DNA from: Ceratothoa steindachneri | Lineage: Eukaryota > Arthropoda > Malacostraca > Isopoda > Cymothoidae | Assembly: GCA_963969495.1 (NCBI GenBank) | Contig: OZ018320.1 | Coordinates: 72,584,245 to 72,648,244, forward strand | Direction of reading: 5' to 3' | DNA length: 64,000 bases | Shown here: in pieces, positions 53,990-63,900 of the stretch | Layout of the letters: each line of letters begins with the position of its first letter | Position numbering within the stretch: position 1 is the first letter of the stretch | The notes under the pieces: generated by a model | What the model was told of the DNA's origin: nothing | The model's database searches: none | The model's input: the letters and a program-made list of their open reading frames with translations, nothing else | Translations under genes and position numbers: made by a program

Positions 53990-54070
53990 GAAGACTTAAG
54001 AACATAAGAAAAGAAGGAGACTGCAAAAGACCACTCATGGCCCACACTTGGCAGCTCCTGTATGTGAGGC
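53990..54070 (-). promoter_or_regulatory. 3' UTR hairpin and tail of element D
   Basis: CTGC at 54021-54024 pairs with GCAG at 54051-54054, with inner GGCCA/TGGTC on the minus strand. The tail reads CTTATGTTCTTAAG. The fragment at 50420-50937 has the same hairpin with compensating loop-side changes. Confidence 0.6.
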
Positions 54071-57000
54071 TTATGCCTGTGACTCCAGATCTATATTATC
54101 AACCTGCGGCAGCGTGTGGTGGATTATCTTTGCCTTGTAATTGTATTTCAATTCTTGATTAAACCAAAATTTATCAAGTCTGACCTCAAACTGGTTGGCC
54201 GATGCTGCTGCAATCACCCACTCAGGCAACTGATTCCAGTTATTTATCACCCTACACGGGAAAGCATACTTCCTTATATCCAGCCGTGACCTTGTCTTAA
54301 AAAGCTTCAGTGAATTCCCCCTGCTGATGTTTTCTTCTTGAAGTTTCAATATGCCTTGACTACATTCCCCATCATATTTTCCAGTGAGTATCTTGTAGGT
54401 CTCTATTAAGTCTCCCCGTACTCTTCTGTATGCCAGTGTTGGTAGGTTCAGCTTCCTTAGTTTCTCTTCATAATTAAGTCCTTTAAGTTCCGGCACCATC
54501 CTTGAAGCCCTTCGTTGCACGTTCTCTATCATCTCAATGTCTTTAACCAGGTGAGGACTCCATACCTGATTAGCATACTCTATATGCGGTCTTACTAAAG
54601 CTACAAACAAAGCTTTAAATATCATTGCATCCAATGTAACAAAGGTCCTTCTGATTATTCCCACTAATTTGTTGGCTTTATTTACTTTCTCTGCCAGGTG
54701 ATCTACACAACTCAATTTATCATTGATTATTACTCCCACATCCTTCTCAGAAGTAATCTTTTTCAGCTGCTTCTCCATTTGGTAGCCTTGATCTTCAATA
54801 GTCGTTCTTCCTATTCTCATATAACTACACTTATCCAGATGAAAACTCAACAACCATTTTTCACTCCATGAGTATACCTCCTGCACATCCTGCTGCAGCT
54901 TTTGACAATCCTCTAGATCTTTTATGCATCTAAATATCTTTGTGTCGTCTGCATACAGGTATACTTCGCTGTCATTTACTATACTATCGGGGAGGTCATT
55001 GATAAACAAAACAAACAACAATGGTCCAAGAACAGTGCCCTGCAGCACTCCACTTGTCACTGGCTTCCATCTTGACATTTCCCCCTTCACCACCACTCTT
55101 TGTTGTCTTTGTGTTAGGAATGCTGCAATCCATTCTTGGTACTCCTTTCCAATTCCATAACTACTAATTTTACTGAATAGTCTTCTATTTGCAACTCTAT
55201 CGAAAGCCTTCATAAAATCACAATATATTACATCCACTGCATGTCCATCATCAATAATTTCAGTCCATCTGTCCAGAACCTTTATGAGCTGTAGCACCGT
55301 TGATCGTCCTGAGATAAAGCCATATTGCTTGTCACTAAATAAACTATTGGTTCTCATGTGTGCCATTATCTCCTCCCTTATCATTGTCTCAAATATCTTA
55401 CAGATTATACTTGTTAAACTGACTGGCCTATAATTCTCTGGATCACACTTGGAACCCTTTTTAAATATAGGAGTAATATGAGCAATTAGCCAATCTTGAG
55501 GGAGTTCCTTATGTTTAAAGGAGTACTGATAAAGTATTTCTAAAGGCACTACTAATTGTTCCATAGCTTCTTTTATAATCCTAGAGTGGATTCCGTCAGG
55601 TCCTGGGGATTTATGCCTCTTTAGATTTTTAATGATCTTAATTTTTTCCTTATTAATTTCCAGGTGATTCAGTGTTGGTACATTTTTCATCACACAATAT
55701 GGTACCTCATCTTCTGGCTCCATGACAAACACCTTTGAAAATTGCTTTGCTAAAACTTCAACTTTTTCCAGATCACTTTCAGTTTTTCCATCTTCAGCAG
55801 TGCCCTTGTATAAGTCAGGAATCCTTGGTTTCCTTTTTGTCTTAGTCTGCACATATTTCCAAAATATTTTAGGATTATCCTTCACATTTTTTGCAATCTC
55901 CCTTTCTTTTAGTTTTACAGCATTTCGGGTTTCTTTTCTAATTTGATTATTCAGTTTTCTGTACTCCTTCTCAGTCTCTAAATACTCGTTCTTAGTAGAT
56001 ACATTCAGATTACTCTTCAAGGATTTCATTCTCATCCACAACCTCTGTTTCTTCTTTATCTTAGACCATAATTTCTTATTCATTGGTAGATTGCTATTCG
56101 TCCTTTTCCTGGATTGATTTAAATTCCCCATCTTTCTTGTGGGTACACTCTTATCTATTGCAACATACAATTTTGACTTGAATCTGCTCCACATTTCCTC
56201 AATATTGGTAGCCTCGGATAGGTATTTCACCCAGTCAATATTAATACTAAGTTCCCTTCTCAGCAACTCATAATCTGCTTTTTCATACAAATACATAGTT
56301 TTTCTATCATGAGCCACGATCTCCTCCATATTACATGTAACTTGTATCACAGCATGATCACTTCTCCCCAGTGGATTTCCAATCATGACCTCTTCAACTA
56401 TTGATTCTTCATTTGTGAAAAATAAATCTAGGGTATTACCCACATTTTCACCCCTTATTCTTGTAATTTCATCCACATGCTGGGTCAAAAAGCAATCGCG
56501 CACCTTTTCCACAAATTTTGTTCCAAAATCATTCATTACAGTGTTAGTCGTGCAATTTTTCCAATTTATTTGTGGCAAATTAAAGTCTCCCATCAAAATC
56601 TTAAATGTAGCCTTCATCTCAGTTACCTCTTGCAATAAATCCAGCAACAGTTGGTCATTTTCCTCCCGGCTATTTGGACTCCGATATACTAGAGTTAGGT
56701 TAAGTTTCTCTCCTTGAAGCATAATTTCCAGATAGCAATACTCACAGAAACATGAAACCAAATCCCCCTTACTATACTTAATGCCACTTTTCACGTATAT
56801 CAAGAGACCTCTACCTTCATTACCCAAAACATTACTTTCCTCTATCTCATACCCTTCGATGTTGTATTCTTCAAGTTCCCTTCGATATCTAAAGTGCTTA
56901 GGTTTAACTTCAGAGAGGGCAATAATGCTTGGCTTATCACTTAATGTATCAAGTAACGACCTTAATTCTAAAAACTTATCAAAAGTATATACATCTACAT

Positions 57001-57072
57001 TTGTAAATATAATGCTAAACTTTCTATTTACATTATTTACATTCTCAGCACATGATGTACTTGAGTCAATTT
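54071..57072 (-). CDS. ORF2 of D: APE endonuclease and reverse transcriptase
   Basis: Open for about 1000 codons. Endonuclease: KFSIIFTNVDVYTFDKFLEL near 57010, SIIALSEVKPKHFRY near 56910, GRGLLIYVKSGIKY, LTLVYRSPNS, ILMGDFNLPQINWKN, NTLDLFFTNEES and LGRSDHAVIQVT: all catalytic positions present. RT: HKSPGPDGIHSRIIKEAM, PIFKKGSKCDPENYRPVSLTS, VIYCDFMKAFDRVANRRLF, SGVLQGTVLGPLLFVLFIND, VYLYADDTKIFR and a C-terminal VINNWNQLPEWVIAAASANQ. The frame is -1 relative to ORF1 and has no ATG until inside the endonuclease, so it probably needs frameshifting or another non-AUG route. Usual CR1/L2 ORF2 length is near this. Confidence 0.9.
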
Positions 57073-58167
57073 CTACTGTGGCTGTGGTCTTTGATCCTCC
57101 ACCCTGATGACCCTTCGGTTCCAGGGTGGACCTCTGACTACATGCTTCCCCTCTCCCATATCTGTTAAGTTTTTTGCCTTCTTTAACAGTTCTTTGTCAA
57201 TTTCTCTCTCTCTCTTGGTTAAATCATAGGCCACTCTAAAAAATTTCAAGTTTTCATCCTTGCCCAATTCTTTTATTTTTCTGAATATATCATTTCTCAC
57301 TTCTGAGTCAGTGAGTGCAGCCAGTATTGGGCGATCTCGGCCTTCTACCTTTTTCCCAAGCCTTATCACTCTCATCATATTATCCTCATGAACCTCACAT
57401 GTATTCAGAATTTTCTTAACAATCTGTCTGTCAAAATTAATTCTTTCCTGGAACATGTTTGAATTGCTTTCAGGGACATTGTACACCACAATGTTGTTTT
57501 CTCTCTTCTTCTTATCATTTAGTTCTTCCAAAACTGTAGTCATATCCATTACCTCCTGTTTTTTCTGAGATGCCTGATGTCCTCCAATTGTCCCATATAC
57601 TACATTTACTTCATCAGTACTTGATTTCTTTATTTCAAGTATATTGATTTCAGCTCTGCCCATCCGTGAACTCAATTCTTGTACAGTCTCCCTGTCCCCA
57701 TTCATATGTTCATTAGTATCCACTGATCTAGCCTCCAGTACTGCTACTCTAGCAGTAATGTTGTTAAAATCTTCTTTATCCATTTTGACTGTCTCTCGTA
57801 TCTCCTTAACCTTTTCCTGCAATACATCTTGTTTCTCAATTAAGTCTGCTTGTATCTTCTCCAGTTTCTCAATATGAGATTTTAATTTTGCACATCCTTT
57901 CTTACAGGAGATGCAGTGCCATGTAAACTGGGATCCTGCCTCTTCTTCCACCATAAACTTATAAACATCCTCGGGTATCCTCTCACATTTGGCATGATAC
58001 CAAGTCACACAGATATCACATAAGAGTGCCATATCATTATCTCTTACCAGTCCACTGCATCTCCCACAGCAATCACCTGCATTTTCTGTTTCCTTTGAAG
58101 ACGCTTCTGTTGTTGTTCTACTTACTTTTCGTCTTCCTCCACCAGAGTCCATCTGTTTACTCGCCAT
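57073..58167 (-). CDS. ORF1 of D: PHD finger, coiled coil, RNA-binding-like domain
   Basis: 364 codons, ATG at 58167 (MASKQMDSGGGRRKVSR). Residues about 33-90 are a PHD-type zinc finger (CCGRC, LLCDICVTWYHAKCERIPED, WHCISCKKGC). A long coiled coil comes next (LEKIQADLIEKQDVLQEKVK through VAVLEARS and onwards), then NNIVVYNVPESNSNM with DRPILAALTDSEVRNDIF and FFRVAYDLTKREREIDKELL, an RRM-like middle similar to other CR1/L2 ORF1 proteins. The C-terminus is basic. Stop TAG at 57073-57075. PHD fingers often read histone tails, so a targeting role is possible but unproven. Confidence 0.85.
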   Translation of the reverse strand: MASKQMDSGGGRRKVSRTTTEASSKETENAGDCCGRCSGLVRDNDMALLCDICVTWYHAKCERIPEDVYKFMVEEEAGSQFTWHCISCKKGCAKLKSHIEKLEKIQADLIEKQDVLQEKVKEIRETVKMDKEDFNNITARVAVLEARSVDTNEHMNGDRETVQELSSRMGRAEINILEIKKSSTDEVNVVYGTIGGHQASQKKQEVMDMTTVLEELNDKKKRENNIVVYNVPESNSNMFQERINFDRQIVKKILNTCEVHEDNMMRVIRLGKKVEGRDRPILAALTDSEVRNDIFRKIKELGKDENLKFFRVAYDLTKREREIDKELLKKAKNLTDMGEGKHVVRGPPWNRRVIRVEDQRPQPQ

Positions 58168-58345
58168 ATTTCGCTAGATCACCAATATAAATGCAAATTT
58201 AAAGTATACCTTGTGTTCAAATATATCTCAAGCAAGCTTATAGTGTCTAAAGATGATACTGTATAGCAGCAAACAACCTCAAAGGCATGAATTTAAGAGA
58301 GAACAAGCAACACATCCGCCACACACCACACATCATTTCATTTGC

Positions 58346-58684
58346 ATATGGGGATGGAGGGTTAATTTCATACTTTTTCGTATGTGGATATGTTTCTTGA
58401 CTCATTCCTGTGGATGCAGTTTCTTTTTATTGTATATTTTGGGGGACTTTGATTTTGTTTTTGACAGACTCCTATGGAGGCTTTAAATTATATATACTTA
58501 CTTACTTTTACTTTATTGTAGATGCATGGTTGGACATAATCCTATAGATTGTTAAATTGTATATTGTAGATGCATGATCTGACAAAATCCTATGGATGCA
58601 TTATGTGGGTGGGATTTGATGCATAAGGATGACCTTTGATAGGCCCTTGTGGCTTTTGTCATCAGTGAGATTATGTTATGTTAC
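58346..58684 (+). promoter_or_regulatory. 3' UTR and tail of C2
   Basis: Resumes C2 after element D (ATATGGGGATGGAGGGTTAA, matching C1 at 36519). Two copies of the roughly 50-bp TATTGTAGATGCATG unit lie at about 58510-58610. Hairpin GATGAC (58628-58633) pairs with GTCATC (58658-58663), then comes the tail ATTATGTTATGTTA. Confidence 0.7.
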
Positions 58685-58690
58685 ATCTGA

Positions 58691-59565
58691 CGTCATAAGA
58701 TATATATTGTAGCCAACTAACAGCGCCACGTACCGTGCCCCCCTAATCTGAAGTATTACCGAAGTAGCTAGGAAAAATAGTCCAAAATAAGCTAGGACAC
58801 GGATCCGGGGATACTCTACACAATTACTACTATCATTACCTCGTATGTAAGGTAGGCGATAGCTAACTAAAATGTCGTTAGGCCTCTAGTTTTTCTACCG
58901 CGTACCTGGGCTATAGAAATATAAGCCTTAACTTTCTTTTTCCACAAAAGATAAACAACACTTTGGTTTCCTTACCTTACAATGTTTCTGGTAGCGGATG
59001 CAGCGTAGCAACCGCATTCCAAAAATGGTAAAACCGATCTTTTAGTGGAAGAAACCTTCGGCAGAAGAGATGAATAGCTAGATATTTCCGAAAGAACTTT
59101 TCTCTCCTGCCAAACTAAAAATGACACTGTACACTCACGATTGCACAAAACGTGGTAAATAAGCACTTTAAACAAATGAGTGCGAATAAAATTAACAATC
59201 GCCCGTAGAAAAGGCATTGTGTCTTTAAACCTATTTGCCTTGTGATTGTTCAAAAATGGTGTCATGCCAGGTCCCGCATGCATCAGTGGGTCGCCGCCGG
59301 GTTGCGTAGGCGTCGGTGGGGCGCTGCCAGGCAGAGGACGAAGGAAGACATTTGTGAAGGCGGTGTAAAGAGCTATCTGAACTTAGAAAAAATAACAAAG
59401 TTTTGAGAAAATTAAATTCAGAATTGCATTAAAAAAATAGGTATCCCTATGTAATTTTATGAGCTGAATAACATTTCTTCTATAACTATTTTATTATTAG
59501 AAGGCCTAAAAACTCTGGAAATGACGGCGCTATCGTGTCACAAATTACCGAAGAAATTTCCAATA
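58691..59565. other. Spacer with a GC-rich patch
   Basis: No recognisable frame. A CpG-rich stretch near 59270-59335 contains two loose copies of a 28-bp unit (GCATGCATCAGTGGGTCGCC and GCGTAGGCGTCGGTGGGGCG). Confidence 0.5.
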
Positions 59566-59680
59566 TTGGTATGTGGCATTAGTTAGGCCATATTTGATGT
59601 GCGCAAATCAGGTTTGGGCTCCTATATGATAAAGAATATAGATGCAGTCGAAAATGTGCAGAGAAGAGCAAAATTACGGC
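59566..59680 (+). pseudogene. CR1-like RT thumb scrap
   Basis: The plus strand reads WYVALVRPYLMCANQVWAPI, then after stops, a degraded NIDAVENVQRRAK. This is the ALVRPHLEYAxQVWSP...VQRRA signature seen complete in elements C2 and D. Only about 110 bp remain. Confidence 0.55.
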
Positions 59681-59689
59681 CCAATTTTT

Positions 59690-60233
59690 AAACAATATTT
59701 ACCATCCCAAATTTAAATTCCCTACTGTTTATAAAAATATCCGTTACATAATCTTTCCGGATCTAGGTGTTTTAAATAAAAAAAGTTCAAAAGAAATTAC
59801 ATCTCTACTAAATAAATTATTTTTCCAATTCAATTTTAAGTTAATTTTCATAAATAGACACCACATAGGATTATACTTTAATTTTAAGGACAGAATCCCG
59901 CATGAAGCGAAGTGATCCGTTATTTATGAGTTTACTTGCCGCAATTGTAAACTGTGGAGATACATAGGCAGTACGGTGCGTTCGCTGAGGGTGAGGTTCT
60001 GCTCCCATTTGGTTGTTAGCCACAGGACAGGAAAGATTCTCTCTACGAAAGAATTTTCACCTGTTAGGCTTCACTCTATTAATTGCAGAACTGATATCAC
60101 AATGGACGATTTTAAAATCTTAAAAACCATCCCTAATCCCATATCATTAAGGATTCTTGAATCCATGTATATTAAATACCTTTCTCATTCCTTAAATTCC
60201 GATTCTTCTTCCCCTCCACTACTTCTACTCTAA
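59690..60233 (+). pseudogene. Penelope-like element, 3' part with GIY-YIG endonuclease
   Basis: The plus strand gives the RT-endonuclease connector (PDLGVLNKKSSKEITSLLNK, LIFINRHHIGLYFNFKDRIP), a stop near 59912, then the endonuclease: FTCRNCKLWRYIGSTVRSLR, VRFCSHLVVSHRTGK and the C-terminal ILKTIPNPISLRILESMYIK followed by LNSDSSSPPL and a stop at 60231. YIGSTxRxLRVR with a following His and Arg is the GIY-YIG module of Penelope-like retroelements. The RT upstream is missing, replaced by the CR1 scrap. Confidence 0.75.
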
Positions 60234-60510
60234 ACAAAAATATTACCAACCCCCTAACCTTCTCTTTCTTCTTACGCTCTTCGCCCTTTCTCCCGCTATC
60301 CTCTAACGGCTGATTGTTAAGGTTAGTTTATCTCGATGTGTTTCCAGTGTTTCCTCAATCGTAAATTTTTTAACTCCCAACATAATAATCCAAAAATATC
60401 AATTACCTGTAAATTTTAGCTATCTCCCCTTAATAAATATTAAATACTTTTCATAAATTCATCATTTTGATTGTCTGTTAAAATCTAACTTAAATTGTTC
60501 TACTCCATGA

Positions 60511-60511
<1 letters not shown>

Positions 60512-60555
<44 letters not shown>

Positions 60556-60566
60556 GTGTGTGTGTG
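60512..60566. repeat. Compound (TA)n(TG)n microsatellite
   Basis: About 14 TA units followed by about 12 TG units. Confidence 0.95.
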
Positions 60567-61962
60567 AATTGCTTCTAGAGAGCCTAAATTTAATGTTTAA
60601 CAGAAATCCCAAGGCGAGGAAAATAGCTGGCATCATCCTTTTTATTTACCGGCGACGTTTAGACCACAATACGGTCATCTTCTTAGGCCTAAAATACAAA
60701 TAAACGAACAAAATATTTTGCACTATTAGGAGAGTACACTGCTAAATGTACATCTAGAACAATCAAGAATCTGAGGCCGAAATCTAGTCTAAAAAAAATC
60801 TATATAAATATTAGAAATGGTGTGTAATAAACACCTATCGATCGGAAGGCCGAATTTTGTAAGGTAAAGGTTGTCAGTGAACTAGGTCTTACAATTCTTA
60901 CTAACGCTTTCGTCTCCATCATATAGAGGCTTGTAGTGCTCGTGTTATATAATAGGTAGGCTACTGGCACCAAATTGCAGGATTTAATAGGACTAGCGAG
61001 AAACTCCACAAATTGACGCTCGGTGGATTTATCAAATCCTAACAAATTGCCTTACATATAAATAAGGGAAATAAAATGTCTAATATGAGAATAAGGAGAT
61101 GAAAATATATGTTAATTTGTATAGAGAATAAGGAAATAAAAATACATATGTTAATTTGTATAAATAGAGATGAGGCAAGCGGTTGGTAGAGTGGCGCGCG
61201 GGAGCACACAAAATACGACGCGGAAAGCAGATACCGTGTCGGACACCTGAGTTAATATGAGCTCACGCATGAACAAACATTCGCGTCTTAGGAAATATTT
61301 ATCAGAAAACGGAAGGCTACAAAGCAGCTGAGTGAGTACACACTTTGACCAAGATTCCTATAACAAAAAATAAAACTTTTGCAAATATGTAGGTATATCT
61401 TACACACATAGTTGTTCCAGTAGCTCCGCCCTAGGGGTAGAGATTAACGAACCAGACAACTGGGGTCTGCCCCACGGAGAAGTCTAGGTCACGCCACCTA
61501 GGAAACGAACATATATATAGGCAGACATTTATTATTTCGAGTCACAGACAGTCAGAGAAAGAGAATCATTATTCGTTAACACCGTTTACTCCCTTGGTAG
61601 AGTTACAGAATCAGTTTAATTCACCTAAGTCCTATCGCATTTGAACCCAATATTTCGCCTAGAATAGAAACCCTACACTGCTCTGCTTATATGCTGACTT
61701 GAAACATCCTAGCTTAAGAGCTTAAGAGCTAGCTTAAGTGCTAGCGTGATGGCCTGAAAAGCAAAGAGCGCTCGCTGGCATAGATTCGAACCGCACCTAT
61801 TATTTCACTTTCTTTAATGGGTAAAAGAGTTTATATTATTTTATTCCGTTTACTATTTCGCTCTTACTTCTTTCTTAATCTATGCATAATCCTTGTTTGA
61901 TCTTATAAAACGACGAAATTACTTGTGTATCATCTCTCCCTATTCTATTTCATGTATTATTT

Positions 61963-61966
<4 letters not shown>

Positions 61967-62041
<75 letters not shown>
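61967..62041. repeat. (TA)n microsatellite, about 75 bp
   Basis: Uninterrupted TA repeat, the longest in the window. Confidence 0.95.
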
Positions 62042-62044
<3 letters not shown>

Positions 62045-62189
62045 GTGACTCCAGGACACCAACGTCACTTGGGCATAAGACACATGTATAAAAGAAGGTG
62101 CGAGACGTAATGCACACCGCAGACTTATATGTGCACTAATAAATTTAACAATAAGACAGAAATAAAGGTTTTAATATAAAAATTACTCA

Positions 62190-62700
62190 CTTCATTTATA
62201 CATGAACTCCAGTCGTCTTGGTTTGAAGGTTGTTATTCCTTCATCATGTATACGTAAAGGCAACTCTTGTTTACACAGGTATGACACTACATTTATTAAC
62301 TGCTTTAAATATTTTCTATTTTCTTCAACTGCTTTGTTATGCCATCTTTTTTCCAGTATAGCAGGCCCACTAATAGCTACCACAATATTGTACAGCCCGA
62401 AAGTTTTCAAGCATTTATAACTACTTAAATGACTTATTGATTTACTATGATGCTTACAGTCACTCAGGATGTTTTAACAATTATCATAGCTTCCATCTGT
62501 CAACGACTGATTACCTTTTGGTTGAAACAACAAACATAGCCAGCAGTAGTTTCTCTGGGACGCTACTTGCACAAAGACAATCAATCTTATCTGGAATGTT
62601 CAAGTTCCAACTGAAGGAGTCGGCCTGCCTATTCGAAGAATTTCACGTTTGTCCGCAATATTTTTAGCCCCAAATGACTTATTTTTTATATCTAGCACTA
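62190..62700 (-). pseudogene. hAT-related (ZMYM/TTF-finger) transposase fragment
   Basis: The minus strand reads ADKREILRIGRPTPSV, then in another frame a Cys pair region YCWLCLLFQPKGN, SLTDGSYDNC, CKHHSKSISHLSSYKCLKTF (the TTF-type Cys-Cys-His-His order). The 62192-62410 frame follows: NKAVEENRKYLKQLINVVSY and LCKQELPLRIHDEG. This is the N-terminal zinc finger and following domain of ZMYM-like hAT transposases, ending where GHDEx normally leads into the catalytic core. The rest is absent, and stops and frameshifts are frequent. Confidence 0.6.
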
Positions 62701-63059
62701 TGGCTTTCTCCATTCCTGAGTAAGGGTAAAAATAAAGCAACCTTGCAAAAACACAACTGATCTTTACATACATACACACACAAAGAATAAGAGCAATCAA
62801 ATAACGACAGCGGCGTAGACAACAAACATTGGCCAGAGACGGACCTGACTGTCGCCTGTACTGTAGTTTTGACAAAAGATGCCAGTTTGTCTTTACACCT
62901 ACCAGACTCGTTAGTATTAGCCAGAGTTGCTGGATAATTTTTCGTTCCTTTAAGAATATTGTAGAACGGAAACCTTTTGATAGATTTGAATTTAAATCCT
63001 AATCTCTATAGAAATTTATTGTTTCCAGAAAACATAAAAATTTACTTACTTGTTATTTT

Positions 63060-63900
63060 TACAAGTAGTAACTGGCGATAAATTTATCGCCCGATAAGGT
63101 GATAACCGATAAATCCATAATTTAGATACTAGCGATAACGATATTAATATTTTAAATAAAAAAATCGATAGATCCAAATCTTTATTTTTATCTTTATCTA
63201 AGAAAACTTAGAAAAATCTTCAAATTCAATGTTTATCCTGTCTCTTCACTAATGGAAAACAGTTTTAAGTAAAATAACTAAATTTGTACAGCCACAGTCT
63301 AGACCAGGTTCTGCAGCATGTTGCCCTTCGTAAACTTGAGCATGTTGAAGTTTTCATCATACAGGGAGCTCCTCTTAGCGGCGCTTCTCGGAAACGCCGT
63401 GTTGTACCTCGAAAGGGTCAATGAGGACCTTCTCACTGTTGAAGGTTGGGTCTGCCAGACTGTCTGTCCCTTTGGCCTGCAGCCACACATTCACAATTTG
63501 AGCAGCTTTGGACTTGGTTGACCTGTGATGAACCCCAGTGCCATCCTCTTCATCACAAATGCTGGCGTAGTAGTCCTCGCTGCTGCTGGCGGTCTCCAGG
63601 TTAGCACGCCATAAGATCTCTTCCACCTTCCTCTCCATCAGGGACTTGTCCTCTGACCTCTTGACCATTCTTTCCTCAAAAGCACCCATTCTGCAGTCCG
63701 TTCAGTATACGTTCGCTTCCCAGCTCGGACATACCCATTTCTGCCTCCAAGGCAAGCGCCGCTAAACTCAAAAACTGAAATTATCGATTATCGCTAGTTT
63801 GGACCCAAAAGTATCGGCGATACCGCTGAATCGATAACGCGGGAAAAAATATCGGATAACCGATAACCCGATATCGTTATCGCGATAACGCCCACCTATG
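63060..63900 (-). mobile_element. Decayed hAT-like element with CGATAA-rich flanks
   Basis: A transposase end (63299-63690) lies between two flanks dense in CGATAA and TTATCG motifs: 63070-63180 and 63778-63895. The flanks are partly inverted relative to each other, as expected for terminal and subterminal repeats. TAGTAACTGGCGATAAA (left) and TAGGTGGGCGTTATCGCG (right, minus strand) are possible ends. I could not find a clear 8-bp target duplication, so the borders are approximate. Confidence 0.5.
63299..63690 (-). pseudogene. hAT transposase C-terminal remnant
   Basis: Minus strand. The frame 63375-63689 (MGAFEERMVKRSEDKSLMER through ASICDEEDG) is acidic. After a frameshift near 63400 the 63299-63490 frame reads YNTAFPRSAAKRSSLYDENF followed by NMLKFTKGN. 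This is the hAT C-terminal dimerisation region with the central VERLFS-type segment deleted: YNTxxPxSAA is fused directly to KRSSL. The gene is non-functional. Confidence 0.55.

Larger units (their letters stand above)
53983..58345 (-). mobile_element. CR1/L2-like element D, nearly intact
   Basis: A minus-strand element inserted near the end of ORF2 of C2. The 5' UTR lies at 58168-58345, ORF1 at 58167-57073, the ORF2 frame at about 57072-54071, and a short 3' UTR with hairpin at 53990-54070. ATAT occurs at both junctions (53979-53982, 58346-58349) as a possible minimal duplication. Both ORFs are free of stops and frameshifts as far as I could read, in contrast to every other element here. It is therefore the youngest insertion in the window and might still have been active recently. 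Confidence 0.85.
46501..58690 (+). mobile_element. CR1-like element C2, split by a DNA transposon and by element D
   Basis: The same family as C1. Pieces in order: 5' UTR and ORF1 (46501-47760), ORF2 first part (47790-48923), insertion 48924-52178, ORF2 second part (52179-53982), insertion 53983-58345, 3' UTR and tail (58346-58684). The uninterrupted C1 gives the expected continuity at both breaks (CATACCAGAGATTA...TTTAAACCATTATAGG, and GATTATATGGGGA). It has fewer disablements than C1. The 5' boundary is approximate, since C1 and C2 5' UTRs differ. Confidence 0.85.
60234..62185. other. Spacer with repeats
   Basis: Contains the compound TA/TG microsatellite and the long (TA)n tract annotated separately. 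A Penelope-end-like motif lies near 60645-60690 (GACGTTTAGACCACAATACG on the plus strand), and weak tRNA-promoter-like boxes near 61175-61190 and 61742-61792. I see no coding sequence. Confidence 0.5.

Noticed and set aside
60800..61045. A minus-strand 81-codon frame downstream of the Penelope remnant
   Set aside because: No motif, no splice or start support, and composition like the surrounding spacer.
61742..61792. A tRNA gene or SINE head (A-box-like TAGCGTGATGG, B-box-like GATTCGAACC)
   Set aside because: The boxes have suitable spacing but the T-arm and acceptor stems do not pair, so it was not listed as an RNA gene.
61925..62110. An open frame with repeated YI dipeptides
   Set aside because: It is simply the translation of the (TA)n microsatellite.
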